Of a stretch of DNA of 10,251 bases, positions 1 through 6,044 are shown one piece after another (positions within the stretch are counted from its first letter, which is position 1; the number at the start of each line of letters is the position of its first letter). Below the pieces are notes generated by a model. It was not told the origin of the DNA and did no database searches. It saw only the letters and a program-made list of their open reading frames with translations. This DNA is from Clostridia bacterium. GTDB lineage: Bacteria; Bacillota; Clostridia; Oscillospirales; Acutalibacteraceae. A program made the translations under genes and the position numbers. The DNA lies in contig JAFVAZ010000080.1 of the NCBI GenBank assembly GCA_017480265.1, forward strand, positions 1 to 10,251, written 5' to 3'.

Positions 1-31
1 AAGAAAAATTAAATTTTTTTAAAAAAGTCTA

Positions 32-60
32 TTGACAAATATCTATATGTAGAATATAAT
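32..60 (+). promoter_or_regulatory. nrdDG promoter, perfect sigma-70/SigA consensus
   Basis: TTGACA at 32-37 and TATAAT at 55-60 are separated by exactly 17 bp, so both hexamers match the housekeeping consensus completely. Transcription should start near 67, leaving a leader of about 50 nt before the nrdD ATG at 116. The 31 bases upstream are almost pure A/T, with T7A6 at 14-26, which would suit an UP element; this last point is inference. A promoter this strong implies tight repression, consistent with the two NrdR-like boxes here. Confidence 0.9.
40..55 (+). promoter_or_regulatory. NrdR box 1, inside the promoter spacer
   Basis: The 16-mer carries the core CTATATGTAG, which fits the NrdR-box core CwAtATaTwG at nine of ten positions. 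The outer bases match poorly. It fills the space between the -35 and -10 hexamers, so a bound repressor would block RNA polymerase. It starts 41 bp before box 2, about four helical turns, which puts both boxes on the same DNA face. Known NrdR targets usually carry two helically phased boxes. Confidence 0.7.
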
Positions 61-80
61 TTGATTAAAATGAAATCTAA

Positions 81-96
81 ACACAATATGTTGTGT
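81..96 (+). promoter_or_regulatory. NrdR box 2, downstream of the transcription start
   Basis: The sequence acacaatatgttgtgt differs from the NrdR consensus acaCwAtATaTwGtgt at one position only. Its six-base arms ACACAA and TTGTGT are perfect inverted repeats. NrdR is a zinc-finger/ATP-cone repressor of ribonucleotide reductase genes that senses ATP/dATP. The box lies in the 5' leader, 19 bp before the nrdD start codon. Confidence 0.85.
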
Positions 97-115
97 ATTG
101 TGGGAAAGGAAAATT

Positions 116-2434
116 ATGATAGACACAATTTTAAAGAGGGACGGACGGCGCGTTAAATTTGATATCCGAAAAATAGTTGATGCGATATTTAAAGCAGCTG
201 AAGAAGTCGGAGGATCAGACAAAAAAATAGCGGAAGATTTAGCTTACCAGGTGATAGGATACTTGGAAGCAGAAAACGAAAAGGAAAATATAACCGTAGA
301 GCATATACAGGATGTAGTAGAAAAAATCTTGATAGAAAACGGGCGCGCTCAAACTGCAAAAGCATATATACTCTATAGAGCAGAGAGAACTAGAGCCCGC
401 GAAATGAACACAAAACTGATGAAAATATACGAGGAGTTAACCTTTAAGCCAGCAAAAGACAATGACGTGAAGAGGGAAAATGCCAATATCGACGGAGATA
501 CGGCTATGGGCACTATGTTAAAGTATGGGTCTGAGGGAGCTAAGCAATTTTATAAAATGTATATCCTTGATCCTAAATTCTCTAAAGCTCACGATGACGG
601 AGATATACATATACACGACCTTGATTTTTTGCCCCTTACTACGACTTGTTGTCAGATCGATCTAGATAAACTCTTTACAAATGGCTTTTCTACCGGGCAT
701 GGATATTTAAGGGAGCCAAATGATATAATGAGTTATGCAGCACTTGCTTGCATTGCTATTCAGGCGAATCAAAATGACCAGCACGGTGGGCAGAGTATCC
801 CTAATTTCGATTATGCTTTGGGGAAAGGAGTTGCAAAAACTTATAAGAATAGATATAGGAAAAATGCTGCGAAGGCTTTGGAACTTTTGATCGGTCTAGA
901 CGATGCGGAAGATTTTTCAAAAAAATTGATGGAAACGATAGAAAATAAAGCCGGGGAACCTGTAAAGCTTGAAGATAGTGAGGAATTTCACAAAGTAGAA
1001 AAGGATTTATTGGCAGAAAAGTTTGGCGAAGAGGTAGCTATAAGGGTACAAAATTTTGCTAAGAACCATGCATATTCTGAGACTGACAGAGCTACATATC
1101 AAGCAATGGAAGCTTTTGTGCACAACTTAAATACTATGCACTCAAGGGCAGGAGCTCAGGTACCTTTTAGCTCTATAAACTACGGGATGGATACCTCTCC
1201 AGAAGGCAGAATGGTGATAAAGAATGCTCTTTTGGCAACGGAAAAAGGGCTTGGAAATGGAGAAACCCCAATATTCCCAATACATATCTTTAAGGTGAAA
1301 GACGGGATAAACTACAATGCGGGAGATCCAAATTATGATTTATTTAAATTGGCCTGCAGAGTAAGTTCTAAGCGGTTATTCCCTAACTTTTCTTTTGTGG
1401 ATGCTCCTTTTAATTTGCAATATTATAAGCCAGGGCACCCAGAGACTGAGGTTGCTTACATGGGGTGCCGCACTAGGGTTGTGGCTAACCACTATGACCC
1501 TGATAGAGAGATAGTAAACGGTAGAGGGAACCTGAGCTTTACTTCTGTAAATTTGCCGAGAATAGCTATTAAAAGCAACCACGATATTAAGAAATTTTAT
1601 AGCGAATTAGATGAAAAAATTGACCTTGTTATTGCGCAACTGCTTGCTAGGTTTGAGTTGCAAGCAAGTAAATCTGTAAGGAATTATCCTTTCTTGATGG
1701 GGCAAGGAGTTTGGATCGATTCTGATAAACTTGGAATTGATGACGAGGTCCGGGAAGTTTTGAAGCATGGCACTTTGACTTTAGGTTTTATAGGATTAGC
1801 TGAAGCTTTGAAGGCGCTGACGGGGAAACATCACGGAGAAAGCCAAGAGTCACAAAAATTGGGGCTGGAGATAATCCGGCACATGAGGAATAAAATGGAC
1901 GAAGCTACGCAAAAATATAACATGAATTTTTCATTGATAGCTACCCCGGCGGAGGGGCTTTCTGGCAGATTTGTACGGCTAGATGCTAAGAAGTTTGGCA
2001 AAATCCCTGGGGTTACAGATAGAGATTATTATACAAATTCTTTCCATGTACCTGTGTACTTTAATATCTCTTCGTGGGATAAGATTAAACTGGAGGCGCC
2101 ATACCATGCATTAACAAATGGCGGACATATTTCTTATATCGAGTTAGACGGAGACCCTACGCAAAATCTAGAAGCTTTTGAACAGGTTGTACGCTGCATG
2201 AAAGATTCCGGCATAGGTTATGGGTCCATCAATCACCCTGTAGATAGAGACCCGGTTTGTGGATTTACTGGCATCATTAACGATGTTTGCCCTAAATGTG
2301 GAAGACGAGAGAATGACGGGCAACCTAAATTTGAACGCATCAGAAGGATTACCGGGTATTTAGTTGGAACGGTAGACCGCTTTAATAATGCAAAACGTGC
2401 AGAGGAAAAAGATCGGGTTAAACATAGTATATAG
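116..2434 (+). CDS. nrdD: Anaerobic (class III) ribonucleoside-triphosphate reductase
   Basis: This cytosolic enzyme reduces ribonucleoside triphosphates to deoxyribonucleotides without oxygen, using a glycyl radical formed by NrdG. The start chosen is ATG 116, with SD GGAAAGGA just upstream. An in-frame TTG at 98 has no comparable SD and lies directly after the NrdR box. The product is 772 aa, somewhat longer than the E. coli enzyme (about 712). Residues about 3-95 form an ATP-cone, the allosteric ATP/dATP domain. Cys178-Cys179 lie in TTTCCQIDL and Cys451 in MGCRT, the usual positions of the active-site and thiyl-radical cysteines. Near the C-terminus Cys715, Cys725 and Cys728 form the zinc site, and Gly747 in RITGYL is the radical glycine. 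Only three cysteines are visible where E. coli has four, the first being replaced by Asp in DPVCG. I believe this is usual in Gram-positive NrdD. nrdG follows after 89 bp. Confidence 0.97.
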   Translation: MIDTILKRDGRRVKFDIRKIVDAIFKAAEEVGGSDKKIAEDLAYQVIGYLEAENEKENITVEHIQDVVEKILIENGRAQTAKAYILYRAERTRAREMNTKLMKIYEELTFKPAKDNDVKRENANIDGDTAMGTMLKYGSEGAKQFYKMYILDPKFSKAHDDGDIHIHDLDFLPLTTTCCQIDLDKLFTNGFSTGHGYLREPNDIMSYAALACIAIQANQNDQHGGQSIPNFDYALGKGVAKTYKNRYRKNAAKALELLIGLDDAEDFSKKLMETIENKAGEPVKLEDSEEFHKVEKDLLAEKFGEEVAIRVQNFAKNHAYSETDRATYQAMEAFVHNLNTMHSRAGAQVPFSSINYGMDTSPEGRMVIKNALLATEKGLGNGETPIFPIHIFKVKDGINYNAGDPNYDLFKLACRVSSKRLFPNFSFVDAPFNLQYYKPGHPETEVAYMGCRTRVVANHYDPDREIVNGRGNLSFTSVNLPRIAIKSNHDIKKFYSELDEKIDLVIAQLLARFELQASKSVRNYPFLMGQGVWIDSDKLGIDDEVREVLKHGTLTLGFIGLAEALKALTGKHHGESQESQKLGLEIIRHMRNKMDEATQKYNMNFSLIATPAEGLSGRFVRLDAKKFGKIPGVTDRDYYTNSFHVPVYFNISSWDKIKLEAPYHALTNGGHISYIELDGDPTQNLEAFEQVVRCMKDSGIGYGSINHPVDRDPVCGFTGIINDVCPKCGRRENDGQPKFERIRRITGYLVGTVDRFNNAKRAEEKDRVKHSI

Positions 2435-2466
2435 GTTTAGGAACTTAGCAGCTACTTATAAATTTA

Positions 2467-2498
2467 CGCCGTGAAGCCATTGCAAAAGCTTTGCGGCG
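2467..2498 (+). other. GC-rich RNA hairpin between nrdD and nrdG
   Basis: Arms 2467-2477 (CGCCGTGAAGC) and 2488-2498 (GCTTTGCGGCG) pair along all 11 positions, with two adjacent G-U wobbles, around a 10-nt loop. No T-run follows; the next bases lead into the nrdG SD. It is therefore unlikely to be an intrinsic terminator. An mRNA-stabilising or processing element that sets the NrdD:NrdG ratio is the simplest inference. Confidence 0.6.
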
Positions 2499-2523
2499 AA
2501 TTGCTAGAAGGGGATAATCAAAA

Positions 2524-3021
2524 TTGAGTAAATTGAGGTTGGCTGGGACTATTGGTGAATCCATCGTAGATGGACCTGGTCTGAGGTTTGTTATATTTGC
2601 ACAAGGATGTCCGCATCACTGTGCAGGGTGCCAAAACCCTCAAACTTTTGATCCAAACGGAGGATATGAAGAAGATAGTGAAAAAATTCTAAAAGAGATA
2701 AAAAGCAATCCTTTGCTCCAGGGAGTTACTTTTTCTGGTGGAGAGCCATTTATGCAAGCCAGAGGGTTTGCTGAACTTGCAGAAAAAATACATGACATGA
2801 ACTTGAACGTGATGGTCTATACTGGATATTTATTTGAAGATTTATTGGCAACGGATAAGCGTGATGTAAGAAATTTTTTGCAGAATATAGATATTCTAGT
2901 GGATGGTCCCTTTGTAAAAGAAAAGAAAAATTTATTATTAAAGTTTAAGGGGTCTGAAAATCAGAGAATTATAGACGTCAAAAGCTCTTTAGAAAAAAAT
3001 AAAATTATTGTGGTAGAGTAA
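2524..3021 (+). CDS. nrdG: Anaerobic ribonucleotide reductase activating protein (radical SAM)
   Basis: NrdG binds a [4Fe-4S] cluster, cleaves S-adenosylmethionine and abstracts hydrogen from the C-terminal glycine of NrdD. The product is 165 aa, close to the E. coli length (about 154). The CxxxCxxC cluster motif is Cys29, Cys33 and Cys36 in CPHHCAGC. The SAM-binding SGGEP motif is at residues 71-75. The N-terminal ESIVDGPGLRFVIFAQGC segment is typical of the glycyl-radical activases. The start is TTG 2524, supported by an AGGGGAT SD at about 2509-2515; a weak start could help keep the activase below NrdD. No promoter was seen in the 89-bp gap, so it is probably co-transcribed with nrdD. A closely related activase such as PflA is much longer, so NrdG is firm. 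Confidence 0.95.
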   Translation: MSKLRLAGTIGESIVDGPGLRFVIFAQGCPHHCAGCQNPQTFDPNGGYEEDSEKILKEIKSNPLLQGVTFSGGEPFMQARGFAELAEKIHDMNLNVMVYTGYLFEDLLATDKRDVRNFLQNIDILVDGPFVKEKKNLLLKFKGSENQRIIDVKSSLEKNKIIVVE

Positions 3022-3024
3022 TTC

Positions 3025-3047
3025 ACAAAAAATTTAAAATTTTTTGT
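3025..3047. repeat. 23-nt AT-rich perfect palindrome after nrdG
   Basis: Arms 3025-3035 and 3037-3047 (ACAAAAAATTT and its reverse complement) are symmetrical about base 3036. The element begins four bases after the nrdG stop and contains T-runs on both strands. As RNA it could form a weak A-U hairpin, so it may act as a poor terminator for nrdDG, or it may be a protein site just upstream of the next promoter. Neither role is proven. Confidence 0.5.
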
Positions 3048-3054
3048 CATTTAT

Positions 3055-3065
3055 ACTTGACAAGT
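3055..3065. promoter_or_regulatory. Palindrome ACTT-GAC-AAGT over the -35 box (putative operator)
   Basis: This perfect four-base-arm inverted repeat with a three-base centre covers the whole TTGACA hexamer. A copy with the same arms (ACTT-AAT-AAGT) lies 28 bp downstream. A repressor binding both would cover the promoter. I do not recognise a regulator for this motif. Confidence 0.4.
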
Positions 3066-3085
3066 TTAATTTTTTAATTTACACT
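3057..3085 (+). promoter_or_regulatory. Promoter of the 3132 unit
   Basis: TTGACA at 3057-3062, a 17-bp spacer and TACACT at 3080-3085 form a good housekeeping promoter. Transcription should start near 3092, about 40 nt before the ATG at 3132. Both hexamers overlap the palindromes at 3055-3065 and 3083-3093. Confidence 0.75.
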
Positions 3086-3093
3086 TAATAAGT
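3083..3093. promoter_or_regulatory. Palindrome ACTT-AAT-AAGT over -10/start (putative operator)
   Basis: It is the second copy of the ACTT-N3-AAGT motif. It overlaps the end of the -10 hexamer and the expected transcription start. Its pairing with the -35 copy is the reason to take either seriously; alone it would be unremarkable in AT-rich DNA. Confidence 0.4.
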
Positions 3094-3131
3094 AACAAAA
3101 TTTAATATTTAATGTAACAAGGAGAATTTTC

Positions 3132-3920
3132 ATGAAAAAATTTATATCAGTTTTAACAATAGTATCAATGATGTTTTGTTCCACTGCGGTCAGTGGTAGT
3201 TTTGCAGGCGAAAACCCGCAAAGTCAAATTCATGTAACCGAAGCAAATGGAACAAATAAAGAGAACAAAAATGAGGCACGCAAAAAAGATAAATCCGCCG
3301 AAAAGATTAAATTAGCTTTGGAAGCAGCTGCCGCATCGTGTGCAGCCATAATTACTGGCGTGTCAGTTTATTACTTGCGAAATAGTGAAAATAATGTGAT
3401 AAGCTCTATAATTAATTATGTAAAGAACAGGTTTAATAATGAAACTCAGACGCCTAGCGTAAATGGCTCAAGTAGCGTGGAGCAAGGACTTGAAGGAGGA
3501 AATGAACCTAGAGATAATGCTGGCTCGGTAGGTAATGCCGGAGAAGCGGAGCAGGAAAGCCGTGACGAAAGTGTTGAAGAGAAAAAAACTGAAGGATTGA
3601 GTTCCTCAGATCCAGATGGCAAAAACTCTACTGAACCTCCTGCCCCGATGGGGACTGGATTTTATGGAAAAATAAAATCAGAAAATCCGGAGACGGGCGG
3701 AAATGGTGAAGGACCGGCGTCTAGCGCAAATGCAGAAGGAGACGACAGTAAGAAGAATGGAAAGTCTTCTACACGGATGGAAATGTTTGGGCGATTTGTA
3801 AACTCTGCGTGGGAGTGGTCAAGGAGCGGTGGCCGCAAACCTGAGGATACAAATGCAGAAAATCAAGGCGGAACAAGTGGCGAGCATGCGAGCAATGGGA
3901 TATCGGAAGAGAGAATGTGA
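3132..3920 (+). CDS. Exported low-complexity protein of unknown function
   Basis: I do not recognise a family. The 262-aa product begins with a clear Sec signal peptide: MKK, a hydrophobic stretch, then SFA-GE with likely cleavage after Ala25. There is no lipobox around Cys16. A charged, Lys-rich stretch (about 40-60) precedes an Ala-rich hydrophobic segment at about 65-82, probably a transmembrane helix that keeps the protein in the membrane. Residues about 84-210 are low-complexity, rich in Gly, Ser, Glu, Asn and Pro, and probably disordered. A short aromatic island (FGRFVNSAWEWSRSGG, about 219-234) could be an amphipathic binding helix. The start ATG is well supported by AAGGAG seven bases upstream. 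It has its own promoter. The next frame begins inside its 3' end. It could be a cell-surface or host-facing protein, but nothing proves this. Confidence 0.8.
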   Translation: MKKFISVLTIVSMMFCSTAVSGSFAGENPQSQIHVTEANGTNKENKNEARKKDKSAEKIKLALEAAAASCAAIITGVSVYYLRNSENNVISSIINYVKNRFNNETQTPSVNGSSSVEQGLEGGNEPRDNAGSVGNAGEAEQESRDESVEEKKTEGLSSSDPDGKNSTEPPAPMGTGFYGKIKSENPETGGNGEGPASSANAEGDDSKKNGKSSTRMEMFGRFVNSAWEWSRSGGRKPEDTNAENQGGTSGEHASNGISEERM

Positions 3921-4287
3921 ATCATCCCTAGACTCAATTTCTCCGAAAGAATACTTTGAGAGAAGACTGAACAAAGAAAAGTGCAAAACTTTAATGGAAG
4001 AGTATGATTGGGGTGGAAAGTTTCCTAAAATTTATTTGAATTGTGAATTTATATGCGATGTAGTAAGTTTATTTAATTCATCTCAGTATAATAAAGACGA
4101 CCTGATGCTTAAGTGTTTGAAATATAATATGGTGCAAGTTGGGGTGAGAGGAAAGATTTGTATCCAGTTTCTGGAGTTAGTGCTTTTGTGTATGGGTATT
4201 TATATTATATATTTGTGTATAGATATTTATACTAAAAAGCAAAACAGAGATATTGTATCCGGATTTCAAGAATATATAAAATCCTAA
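3853..4287 (+). CDS. Hypothetical protein with a C-terminal membrane segment, overlapping the previous gene
   Basis: I do not recognise a family. The frame is open from 3802 to 4287, too long to be chance in such AT-rich DNA, and its codons look natural through to a polar end (YTKKQNRDIVSGFQEYIKS). ATG 3853 is preferred because GAGGA lies six bases upstream; GTG 3829, ATG 3886 and ATG 3895 are alternatives. From ATG 3853 the product is 144 aa: a charged N-terminal half with several cysteines, then one hydrophobic helix (around LELVLLCMGIYIIYLCIDIY) and a short tail. It overlaps the exported-protein gene by 68 bases in the +1 frame, so it is either a translationally coupled partner or the displaced C-terminus of the same protein after a frameshift. 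Its last 111 bases are antisense to the M50 peptidase gene. Confidence 0.6.
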   Translation: MQKIKAEQVASMRAMGYRKRECESSLDSISPKEYFERRLNKEKCKTLMEEYDWGGKFPKIYLNCEFICDVVSLFNSSQYNKDDLMLKCLKYNMVQVGVRGKICIQFLELVLLCMGIYIIYLCIDIYTKKQNRDIVSGFQEYIKS

Positions 4288-4797
4288 ACAAGATATTAGG
4301 TATATAAAGACCGCCGAACTAATAAGTAAAAACCTTTGCGCAGATAAAACGCCCATTTTTAGCTGCAATAATAAAAAGACTATCTGGCCTCCATCCAGAT
4401 TAGCAATCGGTAATAGATTGAAAATAAAGAGGAATAGATTTTCGATAGCAAAAAAATACAAGTAATAGTTTCTAAAGGCACTCATGTAGATAGAATAGGA
4501 CAAAATAAATACAAAAAGGTTACAGATAGGCCCCGCGAGCAGGATTATTAAATCTTCACGCAGGGTTCTATCTATTTTATCTAAGTCTATTATATCTAAT
4601 TTGAATGCGCTGAGATTTAACTGCCTGGTGGGAAATCCGGCCAACTCCAGCGCCGTTATATGCCCCAGTTCATGGATAAAAGAAGCTAATAATGCCGATA
4701 AGACAAAAAAGCTTTTTCCTGTAAAAAATAAAAGTGTGATGATTAATATAAAAGAAAACTCGATGTGGATTTTATATCCTAAAAAACTTACATTCAT
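4177..4797 (-). CDS. M50 family intramembrane metalloprotease, SpoIVFB-like
   Basis: This is a polytopic membrane zinc protease of the site-2 protease family. Residues 41-46 are IHELGH, the HExxH zinc motif inside a membrane helix. The third ligand lies in NLLPIANLDGG at 127-137, with Asp135. An AGP(I)CN stretch at about 88-93 is also typical. Length is 206 aa; B. subtilis SpoIVFB is about 288 aa and has a C-terminal CBS domain that is absent here. SpoIVFB cleaves pro-sigma-K in the mother-cell forespore membrane. The upstream M23 gene ends three bases before this ATG, the same order as spoIVFA-spoIVFB. No SD is visible before the ATG, so translation probably depends on re-initiation after the M23 stop. 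The last 25 or so residues look non-conserved and overlap the convergent gene. A non-sporulation M50 role cannot be excluded. Confidence 0.85.
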   Translation of the reverse strand: MNVSFLGYKIHIEFSFILIITLLFFTGKSFFVLSALLASFIHELGHITALELAGFPTRQLNLSAFKLDIIDLDKIDRTLREDLIILLAGPICNLFVFILSYSIYMSAFRNYYLYFFAIENLFLFIFNLLPIANLDGGQIVFLLLQLKMGVLSAQRFLLISSAVFIYLISCLGFYIFLKSGYNISVLLFSINIYTQIYNINTHTQKH

Positions 4798-4800
4798 TTT

Positions 4801-5559
4801 TTATATATAAGCGTTTTCTAAAAATTTTTCTGGATTTTGCTTTACTCCATCTACCGATATCTCGAAGTGCAGATGATCTCCCGTAGCCCTCCCGGAATGT
4901 CCAACCAACGCTAAATCTTGCCCTCTAAGTATTATGCTGCCTTCATCTACAAAGATTTTATCACAGTGAGCATATAGCGACTGTATGTTATTTCCGTGAT
5001 CTAATATAACGCAATTGCCATAAGAGCCTAGTTTTTCTGCTTTCACCACCGTTCCCGGGAGTATAGCATGTATTATTTCGCCATTATTGGCACCTATATC
5101 TAGTCCGGAGTGATTTCTATTCTGCAATGTGAAAGGATCCTTTCTGATCCCAAACCTTGAAGTAACAGTCCCATCTTTTAGCGGTTTGGATATTGGTACC
5201 GTTAATAAAATAGGAGTATTCGCTATTAATAAATCACGGTCTTTTTCTTGGAAGAAATTCTTTCTATGAAATATTTCTTCTGTAAGGTAACTTTTATATT
5301 TCTGCAAATCGAAATTCTCTACAATAGATGTATTCATTCCTTTTATATAGAATTCTTTGCAGCTGCTATATACGCTTGGGTTAATTGCTTTGACAATAAG
5401 TACAAAGGTTAAAATGACAACACATAAAAAAATTTGAAAATACACCCGCAGCGTTTTAAAAAAATATTTATTTAACGTATTTTTATCAAGTGCATCTAAC
5501 TCATCTGCTTGCTCAGGTTCTTGTTCGTTTTTGCTTACTAGTCTCTCTAGATCTTTCAA
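4801..5559 (-). CDS. Membrane-anchored M23 (LytM) peptidase, SpoIVFA-like
   Basis: The 252-aa product is bitopic. An acidic N-terminal part (1-36) is followed by one membrane helix at about 40-57, a linker, and a LytM/M23 domain at about 125-247. The full zinc site is present: His150 and Asp154 in HSGLD, His198 in YAHC, and His229 and His231 in HLHFE. It is therefore probably an active cell-wall endopeptidase, unlike B. subtilis SpoIVFA, whose LytM domain is degenerate. Domain order, single helix, length and position upstream of the M50 gene fit SpoIVFA; SpoIIQ-like or plain M23 proteins are alternatives. The start is uncertain. TTG 5559 is used, with AAGGAG at 5572-5577 about 12 bases upstream, which is long. 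The frame stays open to 5604 without an ATG. Its substrate may be peptidoglycan, or it may hold the M50 protease as SpoIVFA does. Confidence 0.8.
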   Translation of the reverse strand: MKDLERLVSKNEQEPEQADELDALDKNTLNKYFFKTLRVYFQIFLCVVILTFVLIVKAINPSVYSSCKEFYIKGMNTSIVENFDLQKYKSYLTEEIFHRKNFFQEKDRDLLIANTPILLTVPISKPLKDGTVTSRFGIRKDPFTLQNRNHSGLDIGANNGEIIHAILPGTVVKAEKLGSYGNCVILDHGNNIQSLYAHCDKIFVDEGSIILRGQDLALVGHSGRATGDHLHFEISVDGVKQNPEKFLENAYI

Positions 5560-5741
5560 TTTTTCCCAGTCTCCTTTTATAGCCTCTTTATTTAATTTAT
5601 ATTCCTAAAAGATTGATAAAATGTCTTACGAGTGTTATATAAAAACTGCACTCCCAAAGTTAGATAGGAAATAATTGAAGTGCAAGAATAAAGATTAAGC
5701 GAACAAATGAGATTAACTACTAACTTTTAATAGTTCGTCTC

Positions 5742-5770
5742 TTGACAAAAAATTCAAAAAATATTAACAT
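5742..5770 (+). promoter_or_regulatory. tRNA-Leu promoter
   Basis: A perfect TTGACA at 5742-5747 is followed after 17 bp by TAACAT at 5765-5770. The expected start is about 5777, some eight bases before the mature tRNA 5' end, a usual distance for tRNA genes. Confidence 0.65.
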
Positions 5771-5784
5771 AAAATCTAAGATTA

Positions 5785-5871
5785 GCGGATGTGGCGAAAT
5801 TGGTAGACGCGTATGGTTCAGGTCCATATGAAAGAGATTTCTTGCAGGTTCAAATCCTGTCATCCGCACCA
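5785..5871 (+). tRNA. tRNA-Leu(CAG)
   Basis: The acceptor arms GCGGATG (5785-5791) and CATCCGC (5861-5867) pair fully. Discriminator A and an encoded CCA follow. The anticodon stem TATGG/CCATA encloses TTCAGGT, giving anticodon CAG at 5819-5821, which reads CUG. The long variable arm with a GAAA/TTTC stem (about 5829-5843) is the class II mark of tRNA-Leu. The T-arm has loop TTCAAAT. Length is 87 nt, as expected. Confidence 0.97.
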
Positions 5872-5951
5872 AATCAATATATGTTCCCACGGAATCATAC
5901 AATACATAGGGGATTTGGGCTATGTTTCTAATCTTAAACATGACATGGCGG

Positions 5952-5980
5952 TTGACTCTCTATCGATAAATTCGGATAAT
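5952..5980 (+). promoter_or_regulatory. Candidate upstream tRNA-Arg promoter
   Basis: TTGACT at 5952-5957, a 17-bp spacer and GATAAT at 5975-5980 give a near-consensus promoter 42 bp upstream of a second one with the same geometry. Together they could form a tandem pair driving tRNA-Arg. Confidence 0.4.
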
Positions 5981-5993
5981 TAGTAGCTTCTAA

Positions 5994-6022
5994 TTGACAC
6001 GCTTTATTTTTTATAATAAAAT
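5994..6022 (+). promoter_or_regulatory. tRNA-Arg promoter
   Basis: A perfect TTGACA at 5994-5999 and TAAAAT at 6017-6022 are 17 bp apart. The start would fall near 6029, about 15 bases before the tRNA. A consensus TATAAT at 6012-6017 is too close to the -35 (12 bp) to be used with it. Confidence 0.65.
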
Positions 6023-6044
6023 TATAGAATATATATTTTATTTT

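Noticed and set aside
1376..1582. Minus-strand open frame inside nrdD
   Set aside because: It lies opposite the conserved MGCRT region of nrdD and has no features of a real protein. The same holds for the shorter frames opposite metG at 6225-6437, 6412-6711 and 7389-7658, and for those opposite comF at 7973-8158 and recD2 at 9040-9261.
2471..2527. GTG-started 18-codon frame between nrdD and nrdG whose TGA overlaps the nrdG TTG
   Set aside because: It could in principle couple translation to nrdG, but it has no SD, its start is buried in the hairpin, and nrdG has its own good SD.
4163..4175. Small hairpin TCCAG-TTT-CTGGA after the M50 stop (minus strand)
   Set aside because: The stem is only five pairs and no T-run follows on the minus strand, so a terminator call is not supported.
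4601..4810. Plus-strand open frame of 69 codons opposite the M50 gene
   Set aside because: It mirrors the HELGH-coding part of the M50 peptidase and has no ribosome binding site of its own.
5647..5684. Inverted repeat TGCACT ... AGTGCA in the gap between the M23 gene and tRNA-Leu
   Set aside because: The arms are six bases with a 26-base spacer, and no promoter sits clearly between them. This is within chance for the region.
5657..5685. Minus-strand TTGCAC-N17-TAACTT as a SigA promoter for the M23 gene
   Set aside because: Each hexamer matches consensus at only three of six positions.
5720..5941. Minus-strand open frame of 73 codons containing MTGFEPARNLFHMDLNH
   Set aside because: It is antisense to tRNA-Leu. 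This kind of peptide is a well-known false prediction opposite tRNA genes and has no SD or conserved context.
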